Shown in pieces: positions 1 to 10,468 of a stretch of DNA of 64,000 nucleotides. Location: positions 94,089,845-94,153,844 of the forward strand of contig NC_087062.1 of NCBI RefSeq assembly GCF_963678635.1. Reading direction: 5' to 3'. A program made the position numbers and the translations under genes. This stretch comes from Symsagittifera roscoffensis. Its lineage: Eukaryota > Xenacoelomorpha > Acoela > Convolutidae. The notes under the pieces are model-generated. The model worked only from the letters and a program-made list of their open reading frames with translations. It was not told the origin of the DNA and made no database searches. Each line of letters opens with the position of its first letter. Positions within the stretch are counted from its first letter, which is position 1.

Positions 1-186
1 TCTTTTCCAGTCCGCCCCCCCCCTTTCAAACTCATTTTTGAAAAGCTTATTTCACGTTGTCATAATGCAATGAAAATTGGCATGGTGAACAAATTGACAA
101 TTATGAACAGCATTTAGCCGTAATAACACGTAATACAAACATAAAAATCGATATTTTGAAGGGTGGGGGGAAAGTGGAAAGGAGCC
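1..186. mobile_element. MITE, GGCTC family subtype A (cut by window start)
   Basis: Starts inside the left terminal repeat (TCTTTTCCAG then a C-run) and ends with GGGGGGAAAGTGGAAAGGAGCC, the reverse-complement type of end. The interior (CATAATGCAATGAAAATTGGC, then a TAACACGTAATACAAACATAAA-like stretch) matches the complete copies at 3406 and 3606. No coding capacity. Non-autonomous DNA transposon by structure; the mobilising transposase is not in the window. Confidence 0.7.
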
Positions 187-475
187 AAGAGCCGTTGTTT
201 AACCATCGCAAGAAGGAATACCAAATATTTTTTTCATGGCTTAATTCGTCCGCATGTCAATTGACAAATTTCATCAAACCTAAACTATAGTTAAAGTAAC
301 CAAAAAGGCAGGTGGTGCAAACAATTTTAATGATAGTTAACTAAAAAAAGGATGTGTCGTACAAGATTTCCGGCTCCCCCACCCACCAACCTCCCCTCAA
401 TGTGCATCAATTTTTAGTGTAGTTTTAAAAGGTATAATATGAAGTTTTTCTGGCTATTTTCCAGTTTACTTTTCT

Positions 476-651
476 GGCTTTTTTCCAGTTTACTTGCAAA
501 GCTGTTCAAAAATTTTTCACACGGCATTTTACATGTAAAGAACTCTTCACCTGTTCATGTAAGAAATGTAAAAATCTGTTCTAATTTTCACGCTGACACG
601 TTTTAATTTTTTGAATTTCACAACAGATCTAAGTGTGGGAACTGGAAAAGC
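476..651. mobile_element. MITE, GGCTC family subtype C, degraded
   Basis: GGCTTTTTTCCAGTTT at the left and GGGAACTGGAAAAGC at the right are decayed versions of the family ends. The inner text (GTTCAAAAATTTTTCACACGGC, then TTCACGCTGACACGTTTTAA) matches the intact subtype C copies at 3718 and 32177. A second start-like motif, GGCTATTTTCCAG, lies at 452, so the left end may be locally duplicated. Confidence 0.55.
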
Positions 652-844
652 TAAATTGACCGCATGCCAATTTTCTAACGATCGGACCATGAAAACAATT
701 TTTTTGCTGAACAATCCAACAGCAAACTTTACTGGTAAAAGAAACTGTAGGTGCGGGGAAGGAAAAAGCGCAACGTTTTTCAAAGTCATGGGCATTAAGT
801 TTGAATTTAACTGACTCGTAGACTTTAACGACATTAGAATCAGC

Positions 845-925
845 GGCTCTTTTCCAGTTTCCCCCTTTCAAAATACCGAGTTTTATGTTTGTTTTACGTG
901 TTATTAAGGCTAAATGCGTGAATCA
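845..925. mobile_element. MITE fragment, subtype A, reverse orientation
   Basis: GGCTCTTTTCCAGTTTCCCCC is followed by the reverse complement of the right half of subtype A (ACCGAGTTTTATGTTTG, then ACGTGTTATTAAGGCTAAATGCGTGA). The matching end is not found downstream, so this is a fragment. Confidence 0.6.
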
Positions 926-1240
926 GCCAAGTTCTCAAAATAAATCAGATCGACCTTATTGCGGGAAATCTTCTTTCTTAATATGCGTGTGTCATTCGCT
1001 TCCCATTGTATTCCAAGAAACGAACTATTTCATTCAATTATTAAAACTCAAACTATTAAGTCGAAAAAAGAAGAACATCAGTTTAAAAAGTAAGCCAAAT
1101 TTTTTTTTCCGCAGCTGAACGAAGCAAAACTATTATGCGATTCTACTTGATTTTATCATATGATGAAGTTTGACCTTTTGGGAAAAATTAAAAAAACTCG
1201 TTCGGTACTTGTTTAAAAGTATGGTTCTGTTAAAAATCTC

Positions 1241-1451
1241 GGCTCTCTTCTACTTCCCCCCACATCTAAAATTCAATTTGAAAAACGGTTTTTCGCGCTA
1301 AAATTTAAAGAAATTTTGCATGATGAACAGATTTTAACAGATTTGTTCTTCATGACTTACATCGTAACATCACACATTCAGCAATAATAACACAAAACAC
1401 AACTAAAAAATGGAAAATTTGTTATTTTGGGAAGGGGGGTTGAAAAGAGCC
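1241..1451. mobile_element. MITE, GGCTC family, diverged subtype A copy
   Basis: Ends are GGCTCTCTTCTACTTCCCCCC and GGAAGGGGGGTTGAAAAGAGCC. The inner block CATGATGAACAGATT ... CATCGTAACATCAC is the subtype A core. Flanks AAAATCTC and AAAATTCG agree at six of eight bases, consistent with an old 8-bp target duplication. Confidence 0.7.
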
Positions 1452-2456
1452 AAAATTCGCTTACAAGTATGGTCCTGAAAACTACCAATGGTATAAAAAC
1501 TTTGGCTCTTACAGGTAGAGCCAAGTTTCTAAAAGCAGTTTCTAAGTTTTGCCAGTGAATTTATATTTTTGATATTTCATTTTAAAGATTTCTAGTGGCA
1601 AAGTCTAACAAAAAATGACTGTAAATAAATTTTTCTTTTGTTTTCATTGGCGGGGTTCCTCATGAAGATGACAACGAAGATTGGACCGATTAATTTTTTT
1701 CCATTAATTCAGCCAATCAGAAATGTGTGTTCAAACGTCTCAAAAAAGTTGCGAAAAACTCAAAGTTACCGAAAAACTCCGGGCCAATCATTATAAAATC
1801 AGCAGATTTTAACTATATGAGTTATCAAGCATTCCAGGTCAACTACGCATTCAAAAAAAATTATTAGCTAGAGATTTACTAAAGTTTTGAAAAATATCAC
1901 AAACATTCATATTCAACAACTATCGCATTCAGAAATTCACATTTATAACATGCACATTCAAAAATTCACAATTAAATGTGCATGCTATTTTTATTGTTCT
2001 GCTAGTTTTGTCTTCGATTTAGTGCAAAAACCGTTCAGCGAAAAGAATCTTCTACTGATTGTGATTGGTTGAAAATTTTCCATTTGGTCCATCCATTATG
2101 AGAATTGCCCCGTTTTCATCCACTTGAAGAATTTCAAGCATACTTCAAGTGGTCTGGTGGGATGACACTTAAAAACGAGTTTTTGACTGGGGATAATCAA
2201 AAATTGGCAGGACATAGTCCTAAACGAAGACCGCTTTTTCCCATTATAGACTCCTCAGCCTAGAAACAAACAAAAAAGAGAAAGCAAAAAAAAAATTTTT
2301 CATGAAACTGCTCTAAAAAAACGTTGAATTCACAACTTTTGGATAAGTTATAATCGCATGGAGCCAATTTTTGAAGGGTTTTTGTTCAGTCGAGTTCATT
2401 GAAATTTTTACAAATTGTGTTGTATAAAAACAAGCAAAATTAATCTTAGACGATTG
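1452..2456. other. No gene recognised; AT-rich spacer
   Basis: Only short open frames without a family signature. A perfect 10-bp inverted repeat (CCACTTGAAG at 2120-2129, CTTCAAGTGG at 2143-2152) could fold into a small hairpin. A short acidic open frame near 1650-1670 ends in a stop but has no convincing splice acceptor. Confidence 0.5.
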
Positions 2457-2605
2457 GGCTCTCTTTACTCACCCCTCCACCTCGCATGATTATCAACTTT
2501 ACTGCGTAACAAATTGTTTTACATGTTGAATACGAAGGCCCAATATGTTTTTTATAACCTTACTATGTCGCATGGCAATTTTGATAACAATCGGACAACG
2601 TAAGG
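2457..2605. mobile_element. MITE fragment, subtype B, reverse orientation
   Basis: GGCTCTCTTTACTCACCCCTCC at the left, then GAATACGAAGGCCCAATATG and TGGCAATTTTGATAACAATCGGAC. These are the reverse complement of the subtype B interior seen intact at 29755. The right terminal repeat is missing; a subtype C copy follows immediately. Confidence 0.55.
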
Positions 2606-2611
2606 AAATTT

Positions 2612-2827
2612 GTCTCTTTTTCAGTCCCCCCTTGATATTTTCTGAAGTTCAATACATGAAAATCTACTTATAATGATTTTTCATGTTATGAAATGCATTA
2701 AAACGTGTCAGCGTGAAGAGGTGAACAGGTTTCTACAACATTTATAATATGCAAAAAGCCATGTGAACCAGTTTTGAAGAGCTTTATTTGGTAGTTTTAC
2801 TAGGGAGGTGGAAAACTGGAAAAGAGC
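2612..2827. mobile_element. MITE, subtype C
   Basis: GTCTCTTTTTCAGTCCCCCC ... GGTGGAAAACTGGAAAAGAGC ends with a subtype C interior (AAAACGTGTCAGCGTGAAGAGGTGAACAGG; ATGCAAAAAGCCATGTG). Closest to the copies at 25609 and 28091. Confidence 0.65.
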
Positions 2828-2985
2828 AGGAAATCCAATTTTTGTAAGAATTGGCAGGTGGCCGGGGAGTGGAAAGAGCCAGCGGTTGTAATATTGTAGC
2901 TCGCACTAGATTTTCATGGAAAATAATAGATTAAATTGAATTTTTGACAAACAAATTAATCAATATAGTCAATAATAAAAATGGG

Positions 2986-3194
2986 GGCTCTTTTTCCTTT
3001 TCCCCCCACCTGCAAAAATTTACTAGTGAAGTTTTGTTCACTTTATCCGAATCTTACAAAAAATGGCATGCGAACTAATTAGGCCATGACAAACATTTTT
3101 GGTCTTCATAATTAACCTTGTAAAACTCCTCGTTACACCATAAAATTGACGCTTATGTGAGGTGGGGGGGGGGGGGGGGAAAGGAAAAAGAGCC
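2986..3194. mobile_element. MITE, subtype B, complete, with 8-bp target duplication
   Basis: A 209-bp element with GGCTCTTTTTCCTTTTCC and GGAAAGGAAAAAGAGCC ends. Flanked on both sides by AAAATGGG (2978-2985 and 3195-3202), an exact 8-bp duplication. The host repeat into which it jumped is present without the insertion near 24440 and 27170 (CTAATAAAAATGGATTTTTAG), giving an empty-site comparison inside this same window. Confidence 0.88.
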
Positions 3195-3405
3195 AAAATG
3201 GGTTTTTAAGATATTTTAATTGTTTTTTTTTCAGCCATCGAAAATCCAATTTTATATTTCAATTTTGTAATTCAATCGTTTATAATCCATATATTTTTTA
3301 ATACAACCGATCGTTTTTGTTCAAAAGCTCCGGGAAAAACAAATTTTTTTGTGAACACGATTTGTTTTTGCAGCATTCTGCAAAATTACAACCCGAACTA
3401 ACAAG

Positions 3406-3603
3406 GGCTCTTTTCCAGTTCCCCCCTTTCAAATTCAATTTTGAAAAGTTTAGATAACGTTGTCATAAGGCAATGAACTTTGGCGTGGTGAACAAATCGA
3501 CAACTGTGAACAGATTTGTTCTTCATACTTTACAGCGTAGCATCACGCTTTTAGCCGTAATAACACGTATAACAAACATAAAACTCGGTATTTTGAAAGA
3601 GCC
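3406..3603. mobile_element. MITE, subtype A
   Basis: GGCTCTTTTCCAGTTCCCCCC at the left; a shortened right end (TTGAAAGAGCC). Interior GGCGTGGTGAACAAATCG, ATCACGCTTTTAGCCGTAATAACACG. Abuts the next copy, so the right terminal repeat probably lost its G-run. Confidence 0.75.
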
Positions 3604-3605
3604 CG

Positions 3606-4040
3606 GGTATTTTCCAGTTCCCCCCTTTAAATTTCAATTTTGAAAAGTCTATTTAACGTTGTCACAATGCAATAAAATTTGCCGTGGTGAACAAATCGAA
3701 AACTGTGAACATATTTGGGCTCTTTTCCAGTTTCCCACCCCTTCGTAAAAATACAAAAAAAAAGTTCAAAAATTGTTCACATGGCATTTTGCATGTTAAA
3801 AATGCTGTACAAATTTGTTCACTTGTTCACGCTCACACGTTTTAACACAATTTATAACATGAAAAGTCATTTTAAATAGACTTTCACAAATTGAATTTCA
3901 GAAAATAACAAAGGGGGGGACTGGAAAAGAGCCCATATTTGTTCTTCATACTTTACAGCGTAACATCACGCATTTAGGCGTAATAACACGTAAAACAAAT
4001 ATTAAACTCGGTATTTGAGGGGGGGAACTGGAAAAGAGCC
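3606..4040. mobile_element. MITE, subtype A, split by a nested subtype C copy
   Basis: Left half 3606-3717 and right half 3934-4040 together make one subtype A element ending GGGGGGAACTGGAAAAGAGCC. A subtype C element lies inside at 3718-3933. This fixes the relative age: A inserted first, C later. Confidence 0.85.
3718..3933. mobile_element. MITE, subtype C, nested, with 8-bp target duplication
   Basis: 216 bp from GGCTCTTTTCCAG to CTGGAAAAGAGCC. The 8-bp target CATATTTG is repeated exactly at 3710-3717 and 3934-3941, and the host subtype A sequence reads continuously once the insertion is removed. An 8-bp duplication is known for hAT and P superfamilies and, with 8-9 bp, for Mutator and Merlin. 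The terminal bases do not decide between them. Confidence 0.9.
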
Positions 4041-4286
4041 AAGAGCCCTCACAAGTTCAAACCTATGTTCATACCTGTGTACATCCTGAGTTATGTGCGA
4101 TGTGGTTAACTCATAGAGTAATTTCGGATAGGGTACACCGTCTGCTCGTCACGCTATCTTATTTTCGGCCGGATAGATTCGTGCAACTTCTTAGTCTAAT
4201 ACCGATCCTAATCTTACTCTTGTACTATCTAGTCTCAGGTTGTTTAACTAGTCTCTGCTAGGCTCAATAGATCTAGGGTATACTGG

Positions 4287-4292
4287 TTTATT
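4287..4292 (-). terminator. Candidate polyadenylation signal AATAAA in 3' LTR
   Basis: Plus-strand TTTATT gives AATAAA in the E1 sense direction. It is conserved in the other LTR (22750-22755). Position within the LTR is compatible with the R region; the transcript end cannot be placed from sequence alone. Confidence 0.45.
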
Positions 4293-4354
4293 GCGGCTGC
4301 TGAAGTTCTCTTAGAGAGGAAACTAATTTCTAAGTTAAATTAAAATCTCTCTGG

Positions 4355-4380
4355 TGCTGAAATTACAAGTAATTTCAGCA
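4355..4380. repeat. Perfect 12-bp-arm palindrome in E1 LTR
   Basis: TGCTGAAATTAC and GTAATTTCAGCA flank a 2-base centre (AA). Present again at 22818-22843. A diverged relic LTR carries the same structure at 37058-37085 with changes on both arms that keep pairing (T to C on one, A to G on the other). Confidence 0.8.
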
Positions 4381-5226
4381 TTTACAAATAAGTGGGTTGT
4401 TAGTTAGATGGATCATGATTGGTTAATATTAAATACTTTACATTGGTAAAATATCTAATTTATCCAATCATAAAATATAGTTTAGATCAGGTTCCACCCA
4501 TCCGGGTTTTACAGAGTTTTTTAGAATTATTTTTTTGCAATTCAAAGGATGGATGATGGACGTTGGTATTTGGCGAACATCGTACTTTTGTCCGGTTTCT
4601 CTTTGTTAGAGAAGTTCCAGGACGCTGGAGTGAGGGGCATCAATCGTCGTGTCTTCTTGTGACAACGATGGTGTTTCCCAATGAAATCAATCTGATTTCA
4701 GAATGGTTTGCTATGACGCGTTTTTCTGTTTTATGTAGAGAACTTCTTTTGTGTTCGACCTCGTCTGGGAATGGCGTGGAGATTGTGCGTGGAGGGGATG
4801 CCTTGTAACTCGGATCTGTACGTATACTTGAACATCGAGGTGGTCATTGGTCTAGTTCAATGAAGTCCTTTTCTGCGAAGTCAAGTCGTACTCTAAATCC
4901 TTTGAGTTTGTGATTGTGGACGGCATATCGGTTTGTGGTTGGCCATTCTTTTTTAAGTGTAGTGGGGTCATTTTGTCTTTGGATGTTCGTCTTTGTTGTT
5001 GTGTGCTGATCTATATACTGCAAAGTATAGTTTACATTTTATAAAATTTTTATTAGTTCAGTGTTTTAATTATGATTTTGGTTAGTTGTTTTCACAAAAG
5101 CATTTTGGTTTAGTTCGGTTATTTTGAAGAGTTACTCACCCTTGAGTACCTCTTATTAAAAATTGAAGTGTGGTCACAAAGCGTGGATGTAGCACGGTGG
5201 GTTAGGTCGGCTATAGAGCATGCTCA

Positions 5227-6101
5227 GGACGTCCTCTCTGGTGGGTTAGGCCAGGAGTGGGAGTATGATTTTGTGCGGTTTCTGTGAGAGGTCCTGTTAT
5301 GTGATAACGTTTTATGTTGGGTTTATGGTGGTTTTTCTTATGTTTCGTTAGTTGTGTCCTTTTTTCAAAAATCAAATTGTTTTTGGTATGGGTTTGTCTT
5401 TCGACTTTTTTGTGTTTTATTATTTCTTTCTTAGACTTTATAATAGTCTTCAAAAGAATAAATTATCCAGTTTTAAACTGGGTTAATCCGGTTTGGGTAC
5501 CGTTGGTTTTCTTTTCTTAGTCATGCTGTTATTCTATGATTTGTGGTGTTTAGTAAGCTGCGTTGGTTAGTTTTGTTTAGTATATAATTCCTTTCCAACC
5601 GGGTTAAAGGAAAGTTTGAAACTTGTTATCGCGTGTTAGAGTTGTTGAGTGTGAAAGCTTGAAACTGAAATTCATTATTTAAACAATTCTTTGTGGGCGA
5701 GCTGTGCGAGTTTGGATAGAAGTCTTGTGCGAGTGAATGAAAATATCAAAAGGTTAGTACTGCATTTTCGTTTTATCAATTTACTACATAGAATTTTAAT
5801 TTTACTGCTAGTTTGGGGAAAAAATTTAATTACAAATTTTCATTTTTTATGAAATTTACTGCTTTTGGGGAAACAATTTATAAATCAATTTACTACATTT
5901 GGTATAAATTTTATCAGTTTATCTTGTGGAAAATATTAGTGAAATGAAGAATTTTAACAAGTTTATTTTTTATTTTGCTTTTTTGTTTCTTCAGATGATT
6001 CTGGTATGAAGGCTAAAGATCTAAATGAAACATGAGTAAAGAATGGTTAGTATTTATTCTAAATTTATTAGTGAAGAATATGTATAAATTGTACTTACCT
6101 G
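5227..6101 (-). other. E1 3' untranslated region
   Basis: Between the end of ORF X and the 3' LTR. The sequence next to the LTR reads CCAGAGAGGACGTCC in sense orientation; AGAGAGGA is a weak polypurine tract, shorter than the family norm and 5 bases away from TGAG. Repeated TTTATCAATTTACTAC-type blocks occur near 5775-5890. No protein signature found. Confidence 0.6.
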
Positions 6102-7908
6102 TTAGTCGTCGGGGAAAAAACCGTGGGGAAAGATGTCGTGTATTATGTCCGAGTTTGTTAGTAATTTTGCTAGTATGCGAATGATGTTTTTAGTTTGAAG
6201 CAGTGGCCAAAGCAATTGAAGTGCTTTAATAGTTTTTAGTTCTTCAGTGCCAACTGCAAACTCATAAGGTGTGTTTTGAATGAGGTTATATAATTTGTGA
6301 TTGTATTTAGTATTGTGGATGAATTCTAATATAGGGATTTCTATAGGTTGGATAAATTCATGTGGGATAAGGAAGGGCCTAGATTCTTCTGCATTAAGGG
6401 TCTTCGTGATGGGACAAAATATATACATCTGTGTTATTGGGTCATAATTGCGGAGGATGCCGTGGAGGTTAGTATCTTTGATGCAATATGTGAAATTTAG
6501 AAAAAATGGTGAAGTGTATTTAGAGTTAAGAAATTGAAAACGGTGGTGTGGTTGTCTTGATGGAGTGTGTAGATCAAAATGATTTTGTATGAAGCGATAA
6601 TATGTATACGTGTGGGTTTGTTTAGTGCGTAACATAATGTCGTGTGAGCAGTGCAAATCGCGTTCATGTGGTGCAAGGAAGTGGAAGGTTAGTGAAAATA
6701 ATTGAAATTTTTCTTTAAAACTTTCGTAAGCTTGCATGTCGGTTAGTGCTTCAGAAATGATGTAATCAAATTTTCGATCAAATATATTGAGCGTAAATAC
6801 ATATGGTGTTTTGATGAAAAATTTTTCTGTTAGTTGTGGGTTAGCGAAGCGATCATCATCTAAAAATTGGTCTTGGTTAGTTCGGATGATGTTATGATCG
6901 TAATATTCTAGCGTAAATTCGTTAGCTCGGGGTGCAGTGAATGTTTTAGTGATTTGTTATATCCTATATAAGTAAATTGTCTGTGTGTTAGTGGTGTGGT
7001 GAGTCGATATAGCATATCTTGATTTCTTTCTATATCGTTATGAGTATTAGATAATGGTAGGCAAAGGGGATTAGTAAAATGATAATATGCTGTCCAGTAA
7101 AGTGTGGGCATTAAAACATGTTCATCTACAAAACTACGTGTGTCGTTAGTGTCATGAGGGGTGTTTAAAGTATATTGTGGAAATGAAGGTAAGGTGATTG
7201 CTAGAAAATCTTTCGTGTTAGTGTGATGTGGATGATTAATATATTCACGGGCTGTTCCTGGTTTGGTTGGGAATGGATGGTTTGGGAATTTTCTTTTAAA
7301 AGTGCGATAAGCTCTATTAGTGCTATTTGATGATTCGGTGGATGTGGATGATTGTGCTAATGATGCAGAATAAGCTGAAGAGGGTGTAGAGGTAGGTGGG
7401 TTTGAGGATTCTGTTGTGGAAGAAATCTGATTTATAGTGGGGGTGCTAGGGTGTAATAGTTGTTGTTGTAGGGTGATAAAATTATCGAGTTCTTGGGAGA
7501 TTTGGGGAATATCTGGGGAATTGGATGATCGGTCTGAATGAAATGAAGAGTAGGTTGGGGTTACTTGTGAAGCATAAGAGGGTGTAGAAATGGATGGGAG
7601 TGGGTTATTTGGTGGGATTGGTTGAAAAGGGGGTTTTGAAAAAACTGAAGAGTTGGTTTGAAAATTATTGGATGGGGATGGTTCGGAGTCTGCAAATTCA
7701 TCAGGGGTTTCAATATTAGGGTTATTGAGTTGTGAAATGGAGTATAAAACTGAAATATTGAATTAGTGTCTGAATTCATGCCTGATGTTATATTACTAGT
7801 GGGGAAATCGGGTGGCGGGAAAGCAAAAAGTGGAATTATTGTAATTGGAGTGTTGAGGTTGGTTGGATGGGAATTTGAGCGGTGTAGGGATCCAAGTTGT
7901 CGGCTCAT
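6102..7908 (-). pseudogene. ORF X: E1 3'-terminal accessory ORF, unrecognised
   Basis: Starts with an ATG at 7908 that overlaps the Env stop by 4 bases, and ends at 6102, about 600 codons. The open reading passes through three frames, with shifts near 7750 and near 6940, so this copy is disrupted. The N-terminal half is rich in Ser, Thr, Pro and Asn. The C-terminal half is ordered-looking and rich in aromatic and His residues (for example LYWTAYYHF and HERDLHCSHD). I see no transmembrane helix and recognise no family. E2 also has an open frame between Env and its 3' LTR (54518-55132), so a gene here is a lineage feature; whether the two are homologous is unclear. Confidence 0.6.
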
Positions 7909-10468
7909 CTTGGGCTAAAAAAATTATTATTTTGAGACTGAAAAACTGTGGTTTGGGGTTGTTCGATAATTTGTTCATATGTATTTTCATCTTGTGAATG
8001 ATGTGTCATTATATGTTGTATGGGACTTTGTGATATGTTTGGTCTAAAATTTGGATTATGTGTTATTGCTAGATTTCGGAAATTTTGCGGGACTAGGGAT
8101 AATGGATGGTTATGTGGTAGGGGTGGTAACTGTGGTGCTGTAGGCGTTACCTCTATATTATTATGTTCTTCGTCGTATGTGTTCTGTCTTGTCGCTATTT
8201 TTGTATTATATTCTTTTATTTGTGCGTCTAAAAGAATTTTGTTTATTGATGATGAAAAAATTCCAAAAAATCCTGCAAATAGTATGCGTGCTACACTTGC
8301 TTGTCTATTTACTTGTGTGTGTATAGCGCATGTATTATAGATTCCTTTTAAAAGTGAAAAAAGAAATAGGGCCATCCTAGAAAATCAAGAATTTCATTTT
8401 TTAGTGTAACAAAGCTAAAAATATTTAAAGGTGAGATATCTTGTGGTCGGTATTTTTCACCGTTTAGATATATATAGTCTTTAATGTCATTAAAATATCC
8501 GCTATAATCTTGTGTATATATATCTGCAAATCCTGCGGTTTCGGCAAGTTTGCGTAAATTTTGGTCAATTGATTGTCTTTGTATAGTGTCCATTTGTGTT
8601 AATAATTCTTGGAATTGTTGTGTTCTAATGTGATGTTGGATATCTGATTTTGAATATATTCCAATTGATTGTAAGTCGATATTTGGGTTTCGAGCAATAG
8701 CTCTAATGCTTTCGGGTGAAAATTTTTGAGTGATTGCATTAATGTGGGGTATGGGGTAAGAAGGTAATATTTATCTTCATCAGGGTTCAGTTGTACTACA
8801 TTGTGGCTATTTTCTGATCCACATGGGACTGCGGTATCCCAGAAATATGTCCGTCTTGAAAGTGTGTCAACGAAATGTACTTTATTTTTATAAAAGATAG
8901 GGATTCTTTATAGCATCTTTTATCTTCAAAAACATATAGTGGTGATACTTTTTTGGTACAGGTATAAAACCATAAAATGTTTCCTTCGTAGTCTAAAAAA
9001 TTTGATCTATTTCCTGATAATAAATATCCTGCGTAGGGTATTTTTAATACTGCTAGTGCAAGTGATTGTAGGATTTGTGTCCGTTCTAATTCGCATAGTT
9101 GGTGAAGTGTTTCTAATTCAGAGAGTGACATTTCCTAAAAAATTCGACTAATTGTGTAGTCTAGTTTCATATCTAAGTGAATATCATAGTGAATATTACC
9201 AAAATAAAAATTATTCATTAGTGATAGTTCTTGTAAGCGTGTGCTGCTAGTGTCATGTGGATGTAGATGTCCACCAGGTTGACCATTACTTTTTTGAAAA
9301 GTAACTGGTATATATGATGTTCCTTTGTTTAGGGGATGACCTGTGGCATAAGGGTCAATTTTTATTTTTCCAGTGGTCATGTCGAAACTTTTTTCGTATT
9401 CAACTAATATTTCAGAATATTGTGTTTTGTAAAGTGGGTTTCTGTATTTGCATGCAAGTTCTGTTTCTTGATATATTTGAAAACGTGTCAATTTATTTTC
9501 TATATTGTGGATTATTCTAAAATCAGTACTTTGTTTTCGTGATGGATTTACTTGTTCATATGGGATTGATTGTATGAAATATTTCTCGTGAAATTTTATC
9601 ATTCGGGCGTGTATTTTTGCTACTTGAAATGTTGTACATGTATCTTCGGGAAACCAAACAATTGTTGCTTGTGTTCGTGTTGTAGGGTCACAATAACCTT
9701 GATCGTTTTTACAGGGTAATCTAATTCCTTGATAGATCATTGTGTTGTCAGATAAATCTCGTGTGAGTTGAATTTTTTCGAGTTGTATTTTCCAATCGAA
9801 AAACATTATTTCTTGATATCCTTTATTTTTTGTGTCTGCTTTGCAGTTTGATGGATTATTTATACCAATGTGTGGTATCCAGTGCTTATCGTGTATGTCG
9901 TAAGTTAATCTTCCGTGTGCGCCATGGTATGGGTATTTTTCGTCTAATCTAATGTGTCCTTGATATCTTTCAAGTTCTGCTTGATGTACAGAATCGGAAA
10001 AAACTTGAAAATTTACTAGTTTTCTGTCGGTGTTTTTGTTTCTGTGATGTTTAGTCTGAGTAGTTTGTTTTTACAATCATTGGGATTTAGATGCAAAAGT
10101 CGTTCTATATTACTTTGGTAGAATGATTCATGGTCAAGTCGGTTTTTATTTCCGTTTGAAACTTGTGAACAATGTACTTTCTTTTCGGAAAATGTTGCTG
10201 TGAATTTATATCCTATAACTGTTGTTGCTCGGGCTTTTGAATAGAGTGTCGCTATTACATTTGTAGTTTCTATAGCTTGTGGTTCTGTTTCGCATTGTGA
10301 TACTTGATTTATTGCATATTTGTGTAGTGTTTTTTGTTATTTTTCTTCACAATCGTAATGTGTTACTAATAAGTCTTGGGGTCCTGTGCGGGGAGAAGGA
10401 TTTATGTTCGGATTGGAGATTACTAGAAAAAAGAGTTGAAGAAAAATTAGTATTTTTAGAATATACAT
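7905..10468 (-). pseudogene. env: E1 envelope-like glycoprotein (broken)
   Basis: ATG at 10468 is followed by a classic signal peptide (KILIFLQLFFLVIS). Ectodomain landmarks include HYDCEE, QCETEP, LYSKAR, an Asp-rich Cys (NPNDCK), ATIVWFPEDTC, CELERTQILQS, AGYLLSGNRSNFL and, in another frame, HFVDTLSRRTY. Near the C-terminus a hydrophobic helix (FAGFFGIFSS) precedes a polar tail ending at 7905. I therefore read a type I membrane glycoprotein of about 850 residues. The set of motifs resembles glycoproteins of chuvirus-like negative-strand viruses and env ORFs of retroelements that captured them; this is from memory and not searched. Lesions: TAA at 10337-10339, frame change near 10020-10060, TAG at 9135-9137, frame changes near 8905 and 8367. 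E2 has a homologous N-terminus. Confidence 0.75.

Larger units (their letters stand above)
4087..5226 (-). repeat. E1 3' LTR
   Basis: 1140 bp, direct repeat of 22550-23688. Begins TGAGTTATG and ends GCATGCTCA in plus orientation; the tetranucleotide TGAG/CTCA is inverted at the two ends. Internal landmarks are a minus-strand AATAAA at 4292-4287 and a 26-bp palindrome at 4355-4380. An 81-codon plus-strand open frame at 4563-4808 is repeated in the other LTR but starts with TTG and is antisense to the element, so I do not call it a gene. Confidence 0.93.

Noticed and set aside
4563-4808. 81-codon plus-strand frame in the E1 LTR, repeated at 23026
   Set aside because: Starts with TTG, is antisense to the element, and is conserved only because the LTRs are recent duplicates.
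5211-5453. Lys-rich 80-codon minus frame across the 3' LTR edge
   Set aside because: Crosses the LTR boundary and is explained by AT-rich sequence.
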